NCBI GenBank assembly: GCA_021464415.1
Contig: CM038468.1
Coordinates: 39,110,969-39,174,968 of the forward strand
Reading direction: 5' to 3'
Length of the DNA stretch: 64,000 nt
From: Lonicera japonica
Taxonomy: Eukaryota; Streptophyta; Magnoliopsida; Dipsacales; Caprifoliaceae
Every line of letters starts with the position of its first letter. Positions within the stretch are counted from its first letter, which is position 1. Positions 33,411-45,340 of this stretch are shown piece by piece. Both the position numbers and the translations under genes were made by a program. The notes beneath the pieces were generated by a model. It did not search any database, was not told where the DNA came from, and saw only the letters and a list, made by a program, of their open reading frames with translations.

Positions 33411-36400
33411 ATGGACCCTGCTCAGCCTGATAGACTGGAGAGTGACCAGGAGGAGGTCACTTTTACCGATGCTCAGGGCGTTCTTCGGTGCAGCCCTCAT
33501 CATGACGATTGGGGGACCTCGACTGGTATGGTGAGGATGGAGTGGACCGCGGTCGGGCGGTCGTTTACCGAGACGTTATCTGGGCTGTTCCAGTCCGGGA
33601 TGTTCCGTGGCTCTTGATGGAGCCTGTTTCTTATGAGATCCGTCAACGGTCTATGGTATGTTTTCTTGAAATTCCTTCCTTTTGTGTATTTATTCGTTCT
33701 AATATTTCTGTCATTTCCTACATGTATTTTGAACAATGTTAGTATGCATGTCTGCCTAGAAATAACGTCCGATTTAGTGAACACATACTTTTACTTGTGA
33801 TACCCTTTAGGTTTTGGAAAATTACATAATTTACCCTATAGCCCTATAACTCTCATAATTACACCAAAGTACCCTCAGGTTTTTGGAAAATTACATAATT
33901 TACCCCTATAACCTTATAACTCTCATAATCACACCAAAGTACCCTCAGGTTTTTGGAAAATTACATAATTTACCCCTATAATCCTATAACTCTCATAATT
34001 ACACCAAAGTACCCTCAAGTTTTGGAAAATTACATAATTTACCCTTATAACCCTATAATTCTCATAATTACACCAAAGTACCCTCAGGTTTTGGAAAATT
34101 ACATAATTTACCTTTATAACATTATAATTCTCATAATTACACCAAAATACCCTCAGGTTTTGGAAAATTACATAATTTACCCCCTATAACTCTCATAATT
34201 ACACCAAAATACCCTCAGGTTTTGGAAAATTACATAATTTACCCCTATAACCTTATAACTCTCATAATTACACCAAAATACCCTCAGGTTTTGGAAAATT
34301 ACATAATTTACCCTTATAACCCTATAACTCTCATAATTACACCAAAATACCCTCAGGTTTTAGAAAATTACATAATTTACCCCTATAACCCTATAATTCT
34401 CATAATTACACCAAAATACCCTCAGGTTTTGGAAAATTACATAATTTACCCATATAACCCTATAACTCTCATAATTATACCAAAATACCCTCAAGTTTTG
34501 GAAAATTACATAATTTTACCCCTATAACCTTATAACTCTCATAATTTCACCAAAATACCCTCAAGTTTTGGAAAATTACATAATTTACCCTTATAACCCT
34601 ATAACTCTCATAATTACACCAAAATACCCTCAGGTTTTGGAAAATTACATAATTTACCCTTATAACCCTATAACTTTCATAATTACACCAAAGTACCCTC
34701 ATAATCCTGTATTTGTTCTTGTCTGCAGTGGGTTGGCAGAGGTTGGGGTTCCCCCAACACCATTTCTTTAGAGTGGCGACAGGCACCGGCCCCTGTCCAG
34801 GAGTTGTTCCTTGCGGCTCCATTTGGTCCTCTTTTCGATGCCCTCCCGGAGCGGGTATTTAGGACGGCTGTGTTGGTGTCGGCTCTGGCCTGTCACTGGT
34901 GGAACACCACTCATACCTTCCACTAGAGCTGGGGGGAGATGACGATGATCCCCCTCGACTTATTTGCTTTGACTGGGATTCCTTCAAGGGGTCCTCATAC
35001 AGGTTGATGTCCCCTTGCGTCTGACGGCAGAGGGTATTGTTGGCGCACTAGGGTGGTTTCCTGAGCGATGGAGTTCGGGCGATACGATCTCCGGGGCGGT
35101 TCTAGTTACGCGTCTGGCCACAGAAAAAGCCCGGCTAGTCGCTTTAGGGGTGCCGATGACCCAGCAGGAGGCGCGTCAGTATGCCCGTGTCCTTCTCTTA
35201 TTAACGCTCCATGATTTGTTCGTGGCCCGTGGGGGGGACACGGCCCATCTCTGGTGGCTGCCCTATCTTCGGGACTTCAGCATCATGTTTGACTATGACT
35301 GGGGGGGCTTTATTCTGGCTGTTTTATACGATGCTATGGATCAGGTTTCTCGCCACTTAGCCCTGAACCTCAAGGGCTTTTCTTTGCTGTGGGAGGTATA
35401 TACTTTTTGTCCCTTATCTGTGTTTTTGGTTTTTTGCATTTTATCTGCTGATTGTTGCTAATGTTCTTTATGTCTCCTTTTCAAAGTTGGTTCGTGGCTT
35501 ATGCCCGTCTGGGTCGCACCCAGGTGGATCTCCTCGTTAAGAACGAGGACTAGTTTCCCTTTCTCCGCCGATTCATCGCGGGGAACTATAGAGCTCCTTA
35601 TGTGTATCGGACTCGGGAGACCGGAACTGCTGCAGTCCATGACCTGTTGGAAGAGCATGTAAGTATTTTAGTATTCTTTCTTTTTAAATAGATAAATAGT
35701 AAATAGAATACAAATAACTGAAATAAAATTTTGTTCTTGTTCAGATTGAGTGGGCCCCCTGGGGTGATCTGGGTCTCCACTTTGGCTATGGCCGCGATCT
35801 GACCGCCTCGAGGACCAGGCAGCTTATCAGGGATGAGTACGGCCTTCACTTGTACTTGGGCGAGAGAGTTATTCGCCAGCACACACAAGCCCTGTGGCCC
35901 CGAGTTCCTTTATTTTCACCGATTCTGATGAGGCGGACGGGTGAGATTGACCCGGTGACGGTGCAGGCCTTGGTTGACGGGCATGGCTTTCAGACGTTTA
36001 TCGAGGAGGGAGATTACACTGCCTTCGCTGCCGGTTATTTGATGAGGGAGCCGAAAAGGACTCGGGGACGGGTCTTTTACGAGAGGTACCGGGCGTTGGG
36101 AGGCGATCCCAACTATATACGAGGACAGACTCATTTGTCCAGGACGGTTCCCGATCAGCTACCGCCTGTCCCCGATCAAAGGGACAACATTTTGGATTCT
36201 GACGACGATGACCCTGAGGGAGAGAGGGGTATTCCTGCTGCTGCCGAGGGCGGAGATGATAGACCCGAGGGAGGTGGGGCAGCGGCAGTTCCAAAGCAGC
36301 CGCCTTAGTCGACTCCTATGGAAGAGCAACGTGCTGAGGGTTTTGAGTTTTCCACCGGTCCGTCAGTATCACCTGGGGTAGTTTTTGATGCTGCGGAAGC

Positions 36401-36598
36401 TGCTAAAAGAGAGGGAGCAGCTTTTTCTGAGCGATCCTGGGAGCCTGCGAACCTCGAGGTCGACTATGAGCAGTTTGGGCGGACCCCTCCTGCTGCTGCG
36501 ACCACTCCTTCTAACAGGGTCCCGCCTCTGAGAGCAACGACCGTTGTGGATCCTCCAGGCGTCCGCACTTATGCTACGCTGACTCCTCTTCCGTCGGC
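33411..36598 (+). pseudogene. Antisense PMD gene (aORF2) of element 1, truncated
   Basis: Exons inferred from frame, splice sites and comparison with element 2: 33411-33655, 34729-35395, 35487-35658 and 35745-36598. Exon 1 starts MDPAQPDRLESDQEEVTF. Exon 2 carries the PMD signature (THTFHLSWGEMTM, LFALTGIPS). Exon 4 has YLGERVIRQH and an acidic linker (ILDSDDDDPEGERG). Defects: a one-base loss in the G run near 33508, a TAG in the signature near 34925, a frame change at about 34987 and TAG at 36307. It breaks off at 36598, where it is fused to LTR sequence. The product, if ever made, would be a nuclear PMD protein. PMD proteins have known roles in transposon silencing and gene expression, but the function of the retrotransposon-borne versions is not settled. 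Confidence 0.75.
33810..34700. repeat. Tandem array in PMD gene intron 1, element 1
   Basis: About thirteen units of about 69 bp contain ttttggaaaattacataatt, taccc-tataaccctataac and accaaaataccctcagg. The array fills most of the intron between exons 1 and 2. Frames that stay open through several units translate as a repeated NYIIYPYNPI peptide and are not genes. Confidence 0.93.
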
Positions 36599-36843
36599 TG
36601 ACAGACTGATGTGTCAGAGAGTGGATGGTCTGGTGTCAAAGGGGTTTGTCGCGCGACACAAGAGAGATTGTCGTGCGACATACTGATATGTCGTGCGACA
36701 ATCCCACTAAAAAAACAGGTTTGTTTGGCCAACAAACCCTTTTGGGGCAGTTTCGGGTGTTCGGGCGCGTCCCGTACTCTAGAAACAGTACTTCTCGAAG
36801 GTCGTTAGGGTTCTTGCGGGAGTCACAGATTGGGGTGTCTACA
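36599..36843 (-). repeat. Truncated 5' LTR of element 1
   Basis: Only the first 245 bp of the LTR are present (minus strand, from TGTAGACACC at 36843). Three palindromes are included: one exact near 36647, and two TGTCGTGCGACA variants near 36670 and 36690. It joins directly to the PMD gene; the two bases TG at 36599-36600 could belong to either side. Confidence 0.85.
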
Positions 36844-37928
36844 GTTGTATGGTGGGATGTTGCCCACAGTGATCAGTATCTATCTTTGGGCCTTCCATCG
36901 GTGAAGGAAAATAATTGTGGTTAGTGCTTGCCGGTATGAAAAATAGGCAGGGCCTGGTGCCCTTGGGTTGAAAAGCCCTAAACCTCCGGGGGGTCAGCAA
37001 GTCGTCGGCTGTCTAAAGCCAGCGGTGAACAGTCCGAAATTCTAGACAACGGCAAAGCACTAATATTCTGGTTGACATGAAAATGAGCTGTTGACGTGAT
37101 ATGGTGGACTGTGGTCCAAATTGTTATTATCTGTTGATATTCACCTGAGATGGAGAGGCCATATTATGATCTCGATCTTATGTATCTTGAGGGCAGTTAG
37201 GCCCATGTTATGAATGTTCATGGATTGATCTTCTGGCGGGGCGGTTAGGCCCACGGTTATTGTCACAGTTATAATTCCTGATAAGGACTGGTTATGGTCT
37301 TAAACAGGCAGACTCATATCATTTGCTATCTCGGCTCACTCATATTATGGTGATTCGACGTAACGGTTGACACAACGGAGGTAACCTGCATAAGCATGAG
37401 CATGCATGGTTTTGTGAAATTATGATAAGTTACAAATCATGTTTGAATTGTATTATGAAAATGTTTACTTTGTTTAAAGTAACGAATCAATAAATGTTTT
37501 CAAAGTCGTTCCCTTTTACTCCCCCCTGCTGGGCGATATGCTCACCCCGTTTTTCTAAAACAATACAGGTATTCAGGAGTCCAAAGAGGGCATGGACGCA
37601 ACGGGATCGGGGACGTGTTAGTAGCTCTGATATGGACTCATTTTTGTCATATATATGTTCTCTCGGGAAGCCACGGCTAGCCCGAAATGTAGTATATTCA
37701 TTTGGGTTACTTAGTTGGTTATCTAACATGAATATGTATATGCTTGGATGTTTATGTGCAGTACAAACATCATCAATATGATTATGAATTTGTTTTTTGA
37801 CACTCATGTTATTACTGGTTGTATTTCTTTATGCATTTACATCTATACCCATTTTAGTCAATCTAAGATGGGTTAGTAGCACTCCAGGTCTTAATTATGG
37901 GTGTTGTCCTGTAGATTAAGGCGGGGGT
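36844..37928 (+). repeat. Tekay-like solo LTR, part 2
   Basis: Continues the LTR of 28230-29863 after element 1 (first 5 bp are the duplicated gttgt). A 'ctgctgggcgatatgctcac' block near 37527 is of a type seen near the 3' end of Tekay/Del LTRs. Ends at the duplicated ggggt before element 2. No gene. Confidence 0.7.
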
Positions 37929-39452
37929 TGTAGACACCCCGATCCGTGACCCCCGCAAGAACCCAAACGACCTTCGATAAGTACCGATTTTAGAGTCCGA
38001 AACCCACCCGAACACCCGAAACTGCCCCGAAAGGGTTTGTTGGCCAAACAAACCTATTTTTAAGGGGAATTGTCGCACGACAAAAGAGTATGTCACGCGA
38101 CAATCTCCCTTGTGTCGCGCGACAAACCCTCCTGACACCAGACCATCCAATCTCTGACACATCAGTCTGTCAGAAACATCACTTCAGCCGTTTGTCGCGC
38201 GACATGGTACACATTGTCGCGCGACACATGCCTTTTCTGGGGAAGTGTCGCGCGACATTGTTTCCCGAGCACTATAAATAGGCCAACACCCCCAAGGGTT
38301 CAAGGGCAGCAACTTGGGATTGAAGAATTATTGGCTTATATCTGATTTTCTAGTCTTTCATCAAACATTCTCGATTATCGTCTTATTTTTGAAGAATTAT
38401 CGAATCTATTCTTGACACTCGACGTGTCACGGGAATCGAATTCTCGGAAATATCTGAAAAAGGAAAAGATCATTATCGCCGGAGATCTCTCTGCCGCATT
38501 ATATTTTCTTTCTTATTATTATTCTCGCCGGGAAGGTAAAGAGAATCTCTTTTAGTATTTAAATTATATATCTGTGTACTTGTTTTACTTTTGTTGTTCT
38601 GTCCACGTTTTATTTGAATAAACGTATTGCCAAGTTACAAATAGTCTACTGTTTTCAAAACAAAAGACCCTGATAAAACCATTTGCAAAACCAGAAGAGT
38701 AAGTACATTATCGTCCGGATAAATTTTTATTTTCAAAACCCGGACCGGTAAAACTTACTTAGGAATTAAAAATCCGGTATATCCTATCTTTTTCATAGAC
38801 TGTGATATGTTTGGTAGAACTCCCCTCAAGAGTTCTAATTCTATATTAAATTAGTCCCGATACAAGATCCGAACTTTTCCAAAAGAAGCTAAAACCCGAG
38901 AAAACCGTCATTATCTGAGAAATAATACAGGAACTTTCCCTGAAATAAAACAACCTTTTGTCACTTGTATTTGCATCTTTAAAAACACTGGATCTCGGAA
39001 CACAAAGGTTTTTATCCCTTTTCCAGCTTTCCCCAGAAATTAGGATTTTTTTCACTTGGAAAGTAGTAGACTGTCAGTAAAAGCATCCAAGTTTTTTAAC
39101 ATAAAATAAACATATAAGACCACTAGAGACCGAAAGGGCGGAATGGGTGCTTAACACCTTCCCAATCCGTAACATAGTTTTCGAACCCCATAGAATCCTG
39201 ATTTTGCAGACAAACGTGTAAGGAAAGGCTTATCTGTAGCCTTTCCTCTTACACACCCCTTTTTGTCCGTTTTCTTGTAAAACGTACTGGCGGCTCTGAA
39301 CGAACCCTCTTGCATCTAGAAATAGAATATAGGGACACCCGATATGAATTATCAACGCAAACGAAGCAAAAGGAACGACGGAATCCCTTCCGACGTTTCA
39401 GACGCCCAACGACGGGAACGAGACCCGGGGATCGCATTTGCGAATTTTCAAA
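37929..39452 (+). repeat. 5' LTR of element 2
   Basis: It starts TGTAGACACCCC and ends ...TTTTCAAA just before the primer-binding site. It closely matches 54787-56308, with differences that are mostly C/T and A/G changes. TATA box ctataaata at 38272-38280. A second conserved block near 39120-39160 (gagaccgaaagggcggaatg) is shared with family-A LTRs (about 9715 and 56537). Confidence 0.93.
38071..38280 (+). promoter_or_regulatory. LTR promoter with six palindromes, element 2
   Basis: TGTCGCACGACA (38071), TGTCACGCGACA (38091), then exact TGTCGCGCGACA at 38113, 38193, 38215 and 38246, in two groups of three. The TATA box at 38272 is 15 bp after the last copy. The 3' LTR has the same six positions with more changes (for example TGTCACGCAACA at about 55051). 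Confidence 0.93.
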
Positions 39453-39453
39453 G

Positions 39454-39472
39454 TGGCGAATCTGCTAGGGAC
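39454..39472 (+). other. Primer-binding site of element 2
   Basis: tggcgaatctgctagggac follows the LTR after one base. TGGCGA- starts are usual for Tat-lineage elements that prime on tRNAs other than Met. The exact tRNA cannot be named without a comparison. Confidence 0.7.
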
Positions 39473-40206
39473 AGTAGAAAACTAGACTCTTATATGTGGA
39501 CTTTTGTTTATTTGTTGATTATTGGCTTTTACTGCTTTCCCTACTTATGTTAATTGATTGAGAAGAAACTTTTTTCTAAAAAATAGAAGTTTTTAAAAAA
39601 ATACGTAATAAAGATAATGATATTTGTAAACCTAACCTTTTGAACTTTGCACGTACTTTCACAAAACATGCATTGGTTCTACGAGTGTGAATTTACCCCA
39701 AAACCCTCGAAAGTATTATAAGTGAGTAGGGAGTTGGCTTGCTTGGGCCAACATAAACCGAAAGCATTTACTTCCACTCTCATTGGCCAAGTATGCCCCC
39801 GAGGTATATCGAGTGACGAGAACACTCACGTACCCGGGAAGTATATCAAAAGACTCTTGCACGTACCCGCCCTTAGGGTATATCGCAAGGTCTTGCCAAA
39901 TAGGAGAAAGCCTGAAGCCTTAACCGTTCGTACACCTGCGCTGCATATAAGATTGAGTCAGTTAAAACACTTGTTAAAATAGCCGTAGGGGATGTACCAC
40001 CTTACGACTTACTTTATAACACCTTTTTAAAACCCGAGTCTTTTCTTGGCCATTTTTAGTGGTTCTTTGGCAAAAATCGAGTCGCATCATAGTCTTCCTT
40101 CATCTTCGCCACGTGGTTTTGTCTACAGCCGTAAAACAACAACAGTCTGGAACGTTGGGCTGGTCGAGATTATACCGAAAGACTAGTAAGACCAAGCACA
40201 CCCGCA
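39473..40206 (+). other. Leader of element 2
   Basis: About 730 bp of non-coding leader before the gag start. The extra gene that some Ogre elements carry upstream of gag is not present. Confidence 0.55.
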
Positions 40207-42231
40207 ATGGCCGATGGACGCGAGAATCAAGAGACAGATTAGAGCCTAGCCGAGGCGTTTGCAGCTCAGCCAACTTTAGCCAAAATGCATCGTTTGCTAA
40301 TGACCGTCAGTATGAATCTAGCAAACCTCACGAACGAGCAACAGGGTACCCGGATTCGAGTAGAAGAGTTGTTAGCCGAACGAGCCGCACCACCAGGGTT
40401 TGAACGACTACCACCGAATCGAGATCCGAACCAAGGACAGTCATCACAAGTACTTCCCCCAGTTCAAGGAACCAATCCACCCCAAATGGGCCCTATCATA
40501 GCCGGTCCCGTTCAGACCGACCCCAACAATCAGAATCAGGCCCTGCTTATCAAACAACAAGAGCCACCCATCGTCTGGCCCCAACCCCAACAAGTCCTTG
40601 ATCCCCAATACCAACCATGGCCACAAGTCCCCGCAAGACCTATTCCACCACCGGCCCCAGTAGCCCCTCCTAATGAGTACCCAGATGTCAACCGACTTCG
40701 AGCAGTGTATGCAGAATCGGTTATAGCTCGAGAACAGCCCGACGAGGTGTCAAGAGAGAGTGAAGAAATCAAGAAGCTGAAGGAACAGATGAGGGTCCTG
40801 CAGAAGGGAGTATCCCTAATAAAAGGAGCAGACAAGATCACAGATATGAATGCCTTCTCCCTCTACCCAGAAGCAAGATTACCCCAGGAATTCAAGCTCC
40901 ATTCCATCACCAAATTCACAGGAACCACACCCCCTAAAACCCATCTTCAATCCTACATCAGATCCATGCAAGTGTCCGGTTGTGGAGAGCTGGAGTTGGC
41001 TCAGGCTTTTCACATGACTCTCACAGGGGCCGCCCTGAGATGGTTTTTCGACTTGGAGAGACACCACACAAAGACTTGGGGAGATATCGTCAAGGAGTTC
41101 ATGACCAAATACGGGTCCAACGAAGATTTGGAAATTACCCGCAAACACTTGGAAATGGCCAAGCAAGGCGAGAAAGAAAGCTTCAGCGACTTTGTCACCC
41201 GCTGGAGAGAAATGGCCTCCCAAATGTCCAAACAGCCTGATAAAGAAGAGTAGTTGGAGATCATACAGAAGAATTTCACTCCAGCAGTATTGAGTTGTAT
41301 GGGAAAGCATGTATTCCCACACTTCAGAGCCCTGTTAAGCATGGGGTCATAAGTAGAGGAAGAACTGGCCAAGAAAGCAGAAACCGATACCAAGAAAGCC
41401 TCGTACACTGGGAGAAAGACAGCCACTTCAGCCGTAAACCAACTAAGCTCATACCCCTACCAATAAAACTCATTTCAGCAGCCACAACAAACACCTCCAA
41501 TGAGTTGGCCCGCACAAGGAGACTCTTCGAGCACCGAGGTTAAGAAAAGAAGGAACTTCTGCACCCTTCCCACTACTTTGGTCAAAAGCCTAAAAGTACT
41601 CCGAAAGGCTGGACTAATCACTCCACTCAACCCGCGCCCCCCACCAAACCCTATTCCCAGCACTTGGAGAATGAATGAGAATTGTACGTATCATCAAGCC
41701 GCAGGCCATGACACAGAACGCTGTTTGGCTCTTCGCCATCGTATCCAAGACCTAATCGAGGCTGGTACCATTCCCGCACCCGGTGGGCCCAATGTTACTA
41801 ACAACCCCCTTCCCAACCATGCTCCACCTGTGGAAATTAACGCCTTGACCACAGATGAAGAAGGGATTAATCCCGTGGGACTCATTCGAGATGACCCAGC
41901 CTACAAGTCACCCGCTGTGCCCCCAGAAAGAACTCAAGTTGCCCCAGGCCTCAATCCGATAATTGACCAATGGATGGCTAAGATGAACTTCCTACCCGGG
42001 CAGGGGTTAGGAAAGGCCAATCAGGGAATCTCACAACCACTTACAATCAAAACCAATCCCGGGAAATCTGGAATAGGATGGACCCAGGATAAGAAGAAAC
42101 AACCATGGAAGCCCCAAGGCCTTCCCAAGGAGACAATATGTATGACAAAGACTTCCCCCAAGACTTTTAGTTGGTCGGCGGAGCCAGAATCATCAGAAAT
42201 CTCAGAGGGATCAGACCCAGCATCCCTTTAG
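40207..42231 (+). pseudogene. gag: gag of element 2
   Basis: One frame runs from an ATG at 40207 to a TAG at 42229. It contains a Pro/Gln-rich N-terminus, the retrotransposon Gag domain (about 40880-41250; KFTGTTPPKTHLQSYIRSM, LRWFFDLERHHTKTWGDI, SFSDFVTRWREMASQMS), and a CTYHQAAGHDTERCLALRH Cys/His segment. Near 41965 it has a G-patch-like segment (MAKMNFLPGQGLGKANQG). In-frame stops at 40240, 41251, 41350 and 41464 break it. At three of these a CAG or CAA codon would fit the context, consistent with C-to-T change. The longest open part starts at 40285. Gag would assemble the virus-like particle. The terminal stop at 42229 may be natural or also a mutation, since protease follows in the same frame. 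Confidence 0.88.
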
Positions 42232-42276
42232 ATACAACGAATTACCCGTTCAAGGAGGGTATATCAGCCACCACCA

Positions 42277-43595
42277 ATGAATACCGAGAAATTACCACCT
42301 CCTACGGAAATAAGAGAGGATCGAGTACTGGAACAGTTGAAGAAAACACATGCACACATCACCATTTGGGGCCTCTTGGTTGCCTCCAAACCTCATAGGA
42401 CCGCCTTCATCAAACTCTTAGATGAGGCTGTTATATCACTAGACTCCACGCCCGAACAACTGCCAAACATGATTGGGTCGCTTACAGTCCAAAGAAGTCT
42501 GTCATTTTCAGATGAAGACTTATCTCCACTAGGAAAGAAACACAGTCTGGCCCTCCACATTACTGTCCGTACCCGGGGAAAAATTCTGCCACAAGTCCTC
42601 ATTGACAATGGGTCGACCATAAATGTATGCCCTTTGAAGACTGCCAGATGTCTGGGTATCTTAGATTCAGAGCTTTCTCTATTAGCTGTAACCGTCAGGG
42701 CCTATGACAACACTAGAAGGGCCGTTCTAGGTTCTCTAAAGCTTGATCTCATGGTCGGTCCCGAAAACTTCACAGTCGACTTTCAAATCATAGACATCCC
42801 CTCCAGTTTCAACCTCCTGTTAGGAAGAGCATGGCTACATGACATAGGAGCACTCCCATCCTCCTTACACCAGAAGATCAATATACAATTCGAAGGAAAA
42901 ATAATCACCATCCAAGGAGATCCTGAGAGGACTTTGGCGGACCTAGAATTACCTGTCTTAGGCATCGGGAGTCAAAGCATACAGCTAGGAGGCTTTTCTT
43001 ATGAGCCTCAAGTGCAAGCCCTCACTACCCAGAGAATCAAGTATCTTCCCCCTGATAATATCCTCGGTCTCAGCACCAAAATCACAAATATGCTGAGAAT
43101 GATGAAGTACTTACCGGGAGCCAGTCTGGGAATGGGACAGCCAAGATTACTTCAGGCCTTAGAACCAGTAACGAGGCGTGAGAGAGAAGGATTGGGGTAC
43201 CAACGCACCGAGGAAGACGATCAAAAGAAAATGGGCCGGGGGCATCAATATCGGAGTTTTAGCTCACTTAATGGGTTTTTCGTCAAGAAAGGAGAGGACT
43301 TTCCCTTTTGTGGCTTTCAAGAGCCTTGGAGAAACAGCGACGGAGATAACCTTCTAGGATGGGAAATCTTCTATGAAGAGGACCTTTATATCAAGGAAAA
43401 TACTATACACAACTTCTCTACCAAGTTAACGATCAGGCCAAGAGAATAAAATAAAGACAAGGAAGATGAAGAGGAAGAACTGATCGGAAATCTCTTTGAC
43501 ATCATGGCTCTAGGGGATGATGAGCCAAGAGACGACCTTGTACACTTAATACACGCTGATCCAGATTACCAGGAAAAAGGGGAAAGAGTGAAATT
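42277..43595 (+). pseudogene. Protease region of element 2
   Basis: Same frame as gag. The aspartic protease core is LIDNGSTINVCPL (around 42600) where most families have DSGS, followed by the conserved LLLGRAWLHDIGA segment. The DNG form of the active site is seen in some gypsy proteases, so activity is not excluded by it. A second G-patch-like segment follows (YLPGASLGMGQ, REREGLGYQ). A TAA at 43447 interrupts an otherwise continuing acidic tail (EDEEEELIGNLFDIMALGDD). RT lies in another frame after a probable intron. Confidence 0.85.
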
Positions 43596-43697
43596 GTAAG
43601 GGTAATAGATAAGAGCGAAGGTAAGGAGGAGTCTCTCCTAGATTTACTTTTCAAACTTGTACCTGTAAGCACTGTTTTTAATAAAGAAAACTCTATT

Positions 43698-45340
43698 TTG
43701 CGGTATCCTGTTAGTTCTGATTCTGTAATTGCTTATATAGAAATAGAAAGACTAAATGAACACCCCGAACGGGATGAACAGCGTATACAGAATGAGGAGG
43801 GAGACACTCTTGTGATTAACCTCGAGACGGAAGAGGAAAGGAAAGAAGTTCGTATTGGGGCAAGTCTAAGCAAGACAGAAAGAGAAGAATTCACACAAAC
43901 TCTGAATGAGTACGTGGATATCTTTGCCTGGTCCTATGCAGATATGCCAGGTTTGAACAACCAGATAGTCATGCACGAGATACACACCATGCTGGAGTTT
44001 AGACCCGTCAAGCAGAAATTAAGAAAGCTTACGCCAGAATGGTCCCTGAAAGTAAAAGAAGAAGTGATGAAACAACTGAGTGTGGGGTTCTTACGGGTGA
44101 TCGAGTACCCTTCATGGTTAGCCAACATTGTACCCGTCCCAAAAGCAAATGGGAAAGTCCGCATGTGTGTAGATTACCGAGATCTCAATAAAGCTTGCCC
44201 AAAAGATGATTTTTCATTGCCCAACATTGATTTGATAGTGGATAATACCGCCAATCATGCCCTGAAGTCATTCGTAGATGGTTTCGGCGGGTATAATCAG
44301 ATCAAGATGCACCCGGATCACCAGGAGAAAACAACATTTATCACGCCATGGGGAACATATTGTTACACCGTTATGCCATTCGGGCTGAAGAATGCAGGGG
44401 CAATATATCAGAGGGCAGCCACAGCTATCTTCCACGGCATGATTCACAAAGAAGTAGAAGTATATGTGGACGACATGATAATTAAGTCGAAGGAGAGGGA
44501 AAGCCATGTACCAGCCTTGCGAGCTTTTTTTGACCGCCTCCGCCAGTACCAGATGAGACTCAATCCGCAGAAATGTGTGTTCGGGGTAACCAAGGGAAAA
44601 CTCCTGGGCTATGTCGTCAGTAAAAAGGGAATCGAGGTAGACCCTGCCAAGGTTCGATCTATCCGAGACATGCCCGAGCCTCGTACCGAGAAAGAAGTCC
44701 GGAGATTTTTGGGTAATTTGCAGTACATCAGCAGGTTCATCTCTCAGCTTACTCAGACTTGCGAACCCATCTTCAAACTCCTGAGGAAGTCTTCACCAGG
44801 AGAATGGGACGATCAGTGCCAGGAAGCTTTTGATAGAATAAAAGACTACCTCTCCAAACCCCCAGTGTTAGCCCCACCACAGACCGGACTGCCACTAATT
44901 ATATACCTGACCGTCATCGATTCGGCTGCAGGGGCCATGCTAGCCCAACATCTGACCGATACACGAAAAGAACAGGCCATCTACTACATCAGCAAGAAAT
45001 TATCCCCATTTGAGATAAACTACACGCCATTGGAGAAATCATGCACCGCTCTCGTCTGGGTAACACAGAAATTATGGCATTACATGCTGGCTTTCCCGGT
45101 CATCCTGGCATCACAAATTGATCCGTTGAAGTACCTCTTCGAAAAATTGGCTCTCTCGAACCGTATGGCAAAATGATTATTCTTACTCTCCGAATTCGAC
45201 ATCACCTACATTACTCAGAAGGCAGTCAAAGGCAAGATCATAGCTGATTACCTAGCCCACAATCCAATATTAGGGGACATGCTAGAAGAAGCCGAATTCC
45301 CAGATAAAACTATCATGAATGTCGAGATCGTTGAAGACTG
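43698..45340 (+). pseudogene. pol: Reverse transcriptase and first RNase H of element 2
   Basis: Open from 43698 to 45173, without a clear ATG at its start. RT motifs: VPVPKANGKVRMCVDYRDLN, FITPWGTYCYTVMPFGLKNA and the catalytic YVDDMIIKS (about 44462). The tether and RNase H follow (IYYISKKLSPFEINYTPLEK). A TGA at 45174 sits where Trp is usual, after which RNase H continues (LLSEFDITYITQKAVKG). A second TGA at 45339 again replaces a likely Trp. Both fit G-to-A change. The RT core itself is uninterrupted. Confidence 0.92.

Larger units (their letters stand above)
29864..36843 (-). mobile_element. Element 1: deleted Tat-like gypsy, minus strand
   Basis: The plus-strand flanks gttgt (29859-29863 and 36844-36848) form a perfect 5-bp duplication. 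On the minus strand it starts TGTAGACACC at 36843 and ends TTCTCACA at 29864. It holds a complete 3' LTR (29864-31401), a tandem array, the antisense PMD gene with its promoter and an intron array, and only the first 245 bp of the 5' LTR. The rest of the 5' LTR, primer-binding site, gag, pol, aORF1 and the end of aORF2 are missing. It corresponds to about 49.63-56.31 kb of element 2, in opposite orientation. Confidence 0.88.

Noticed and set aside
33953..34822. Repetitive NYIIYPYNPI-type proteins at 33.9-34.8 kb and 51.6-52.2 kb
   Set aside because: They translate the intronic minisatellite and have no start context or conserved non-repeat part.
36599..36843. Exon of the PMD gene continuing to 36686
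   Set aside because: The sequence from 36599 is the start of the element's LTR in reverse; the open frame is a fusion artefact of the deletion.
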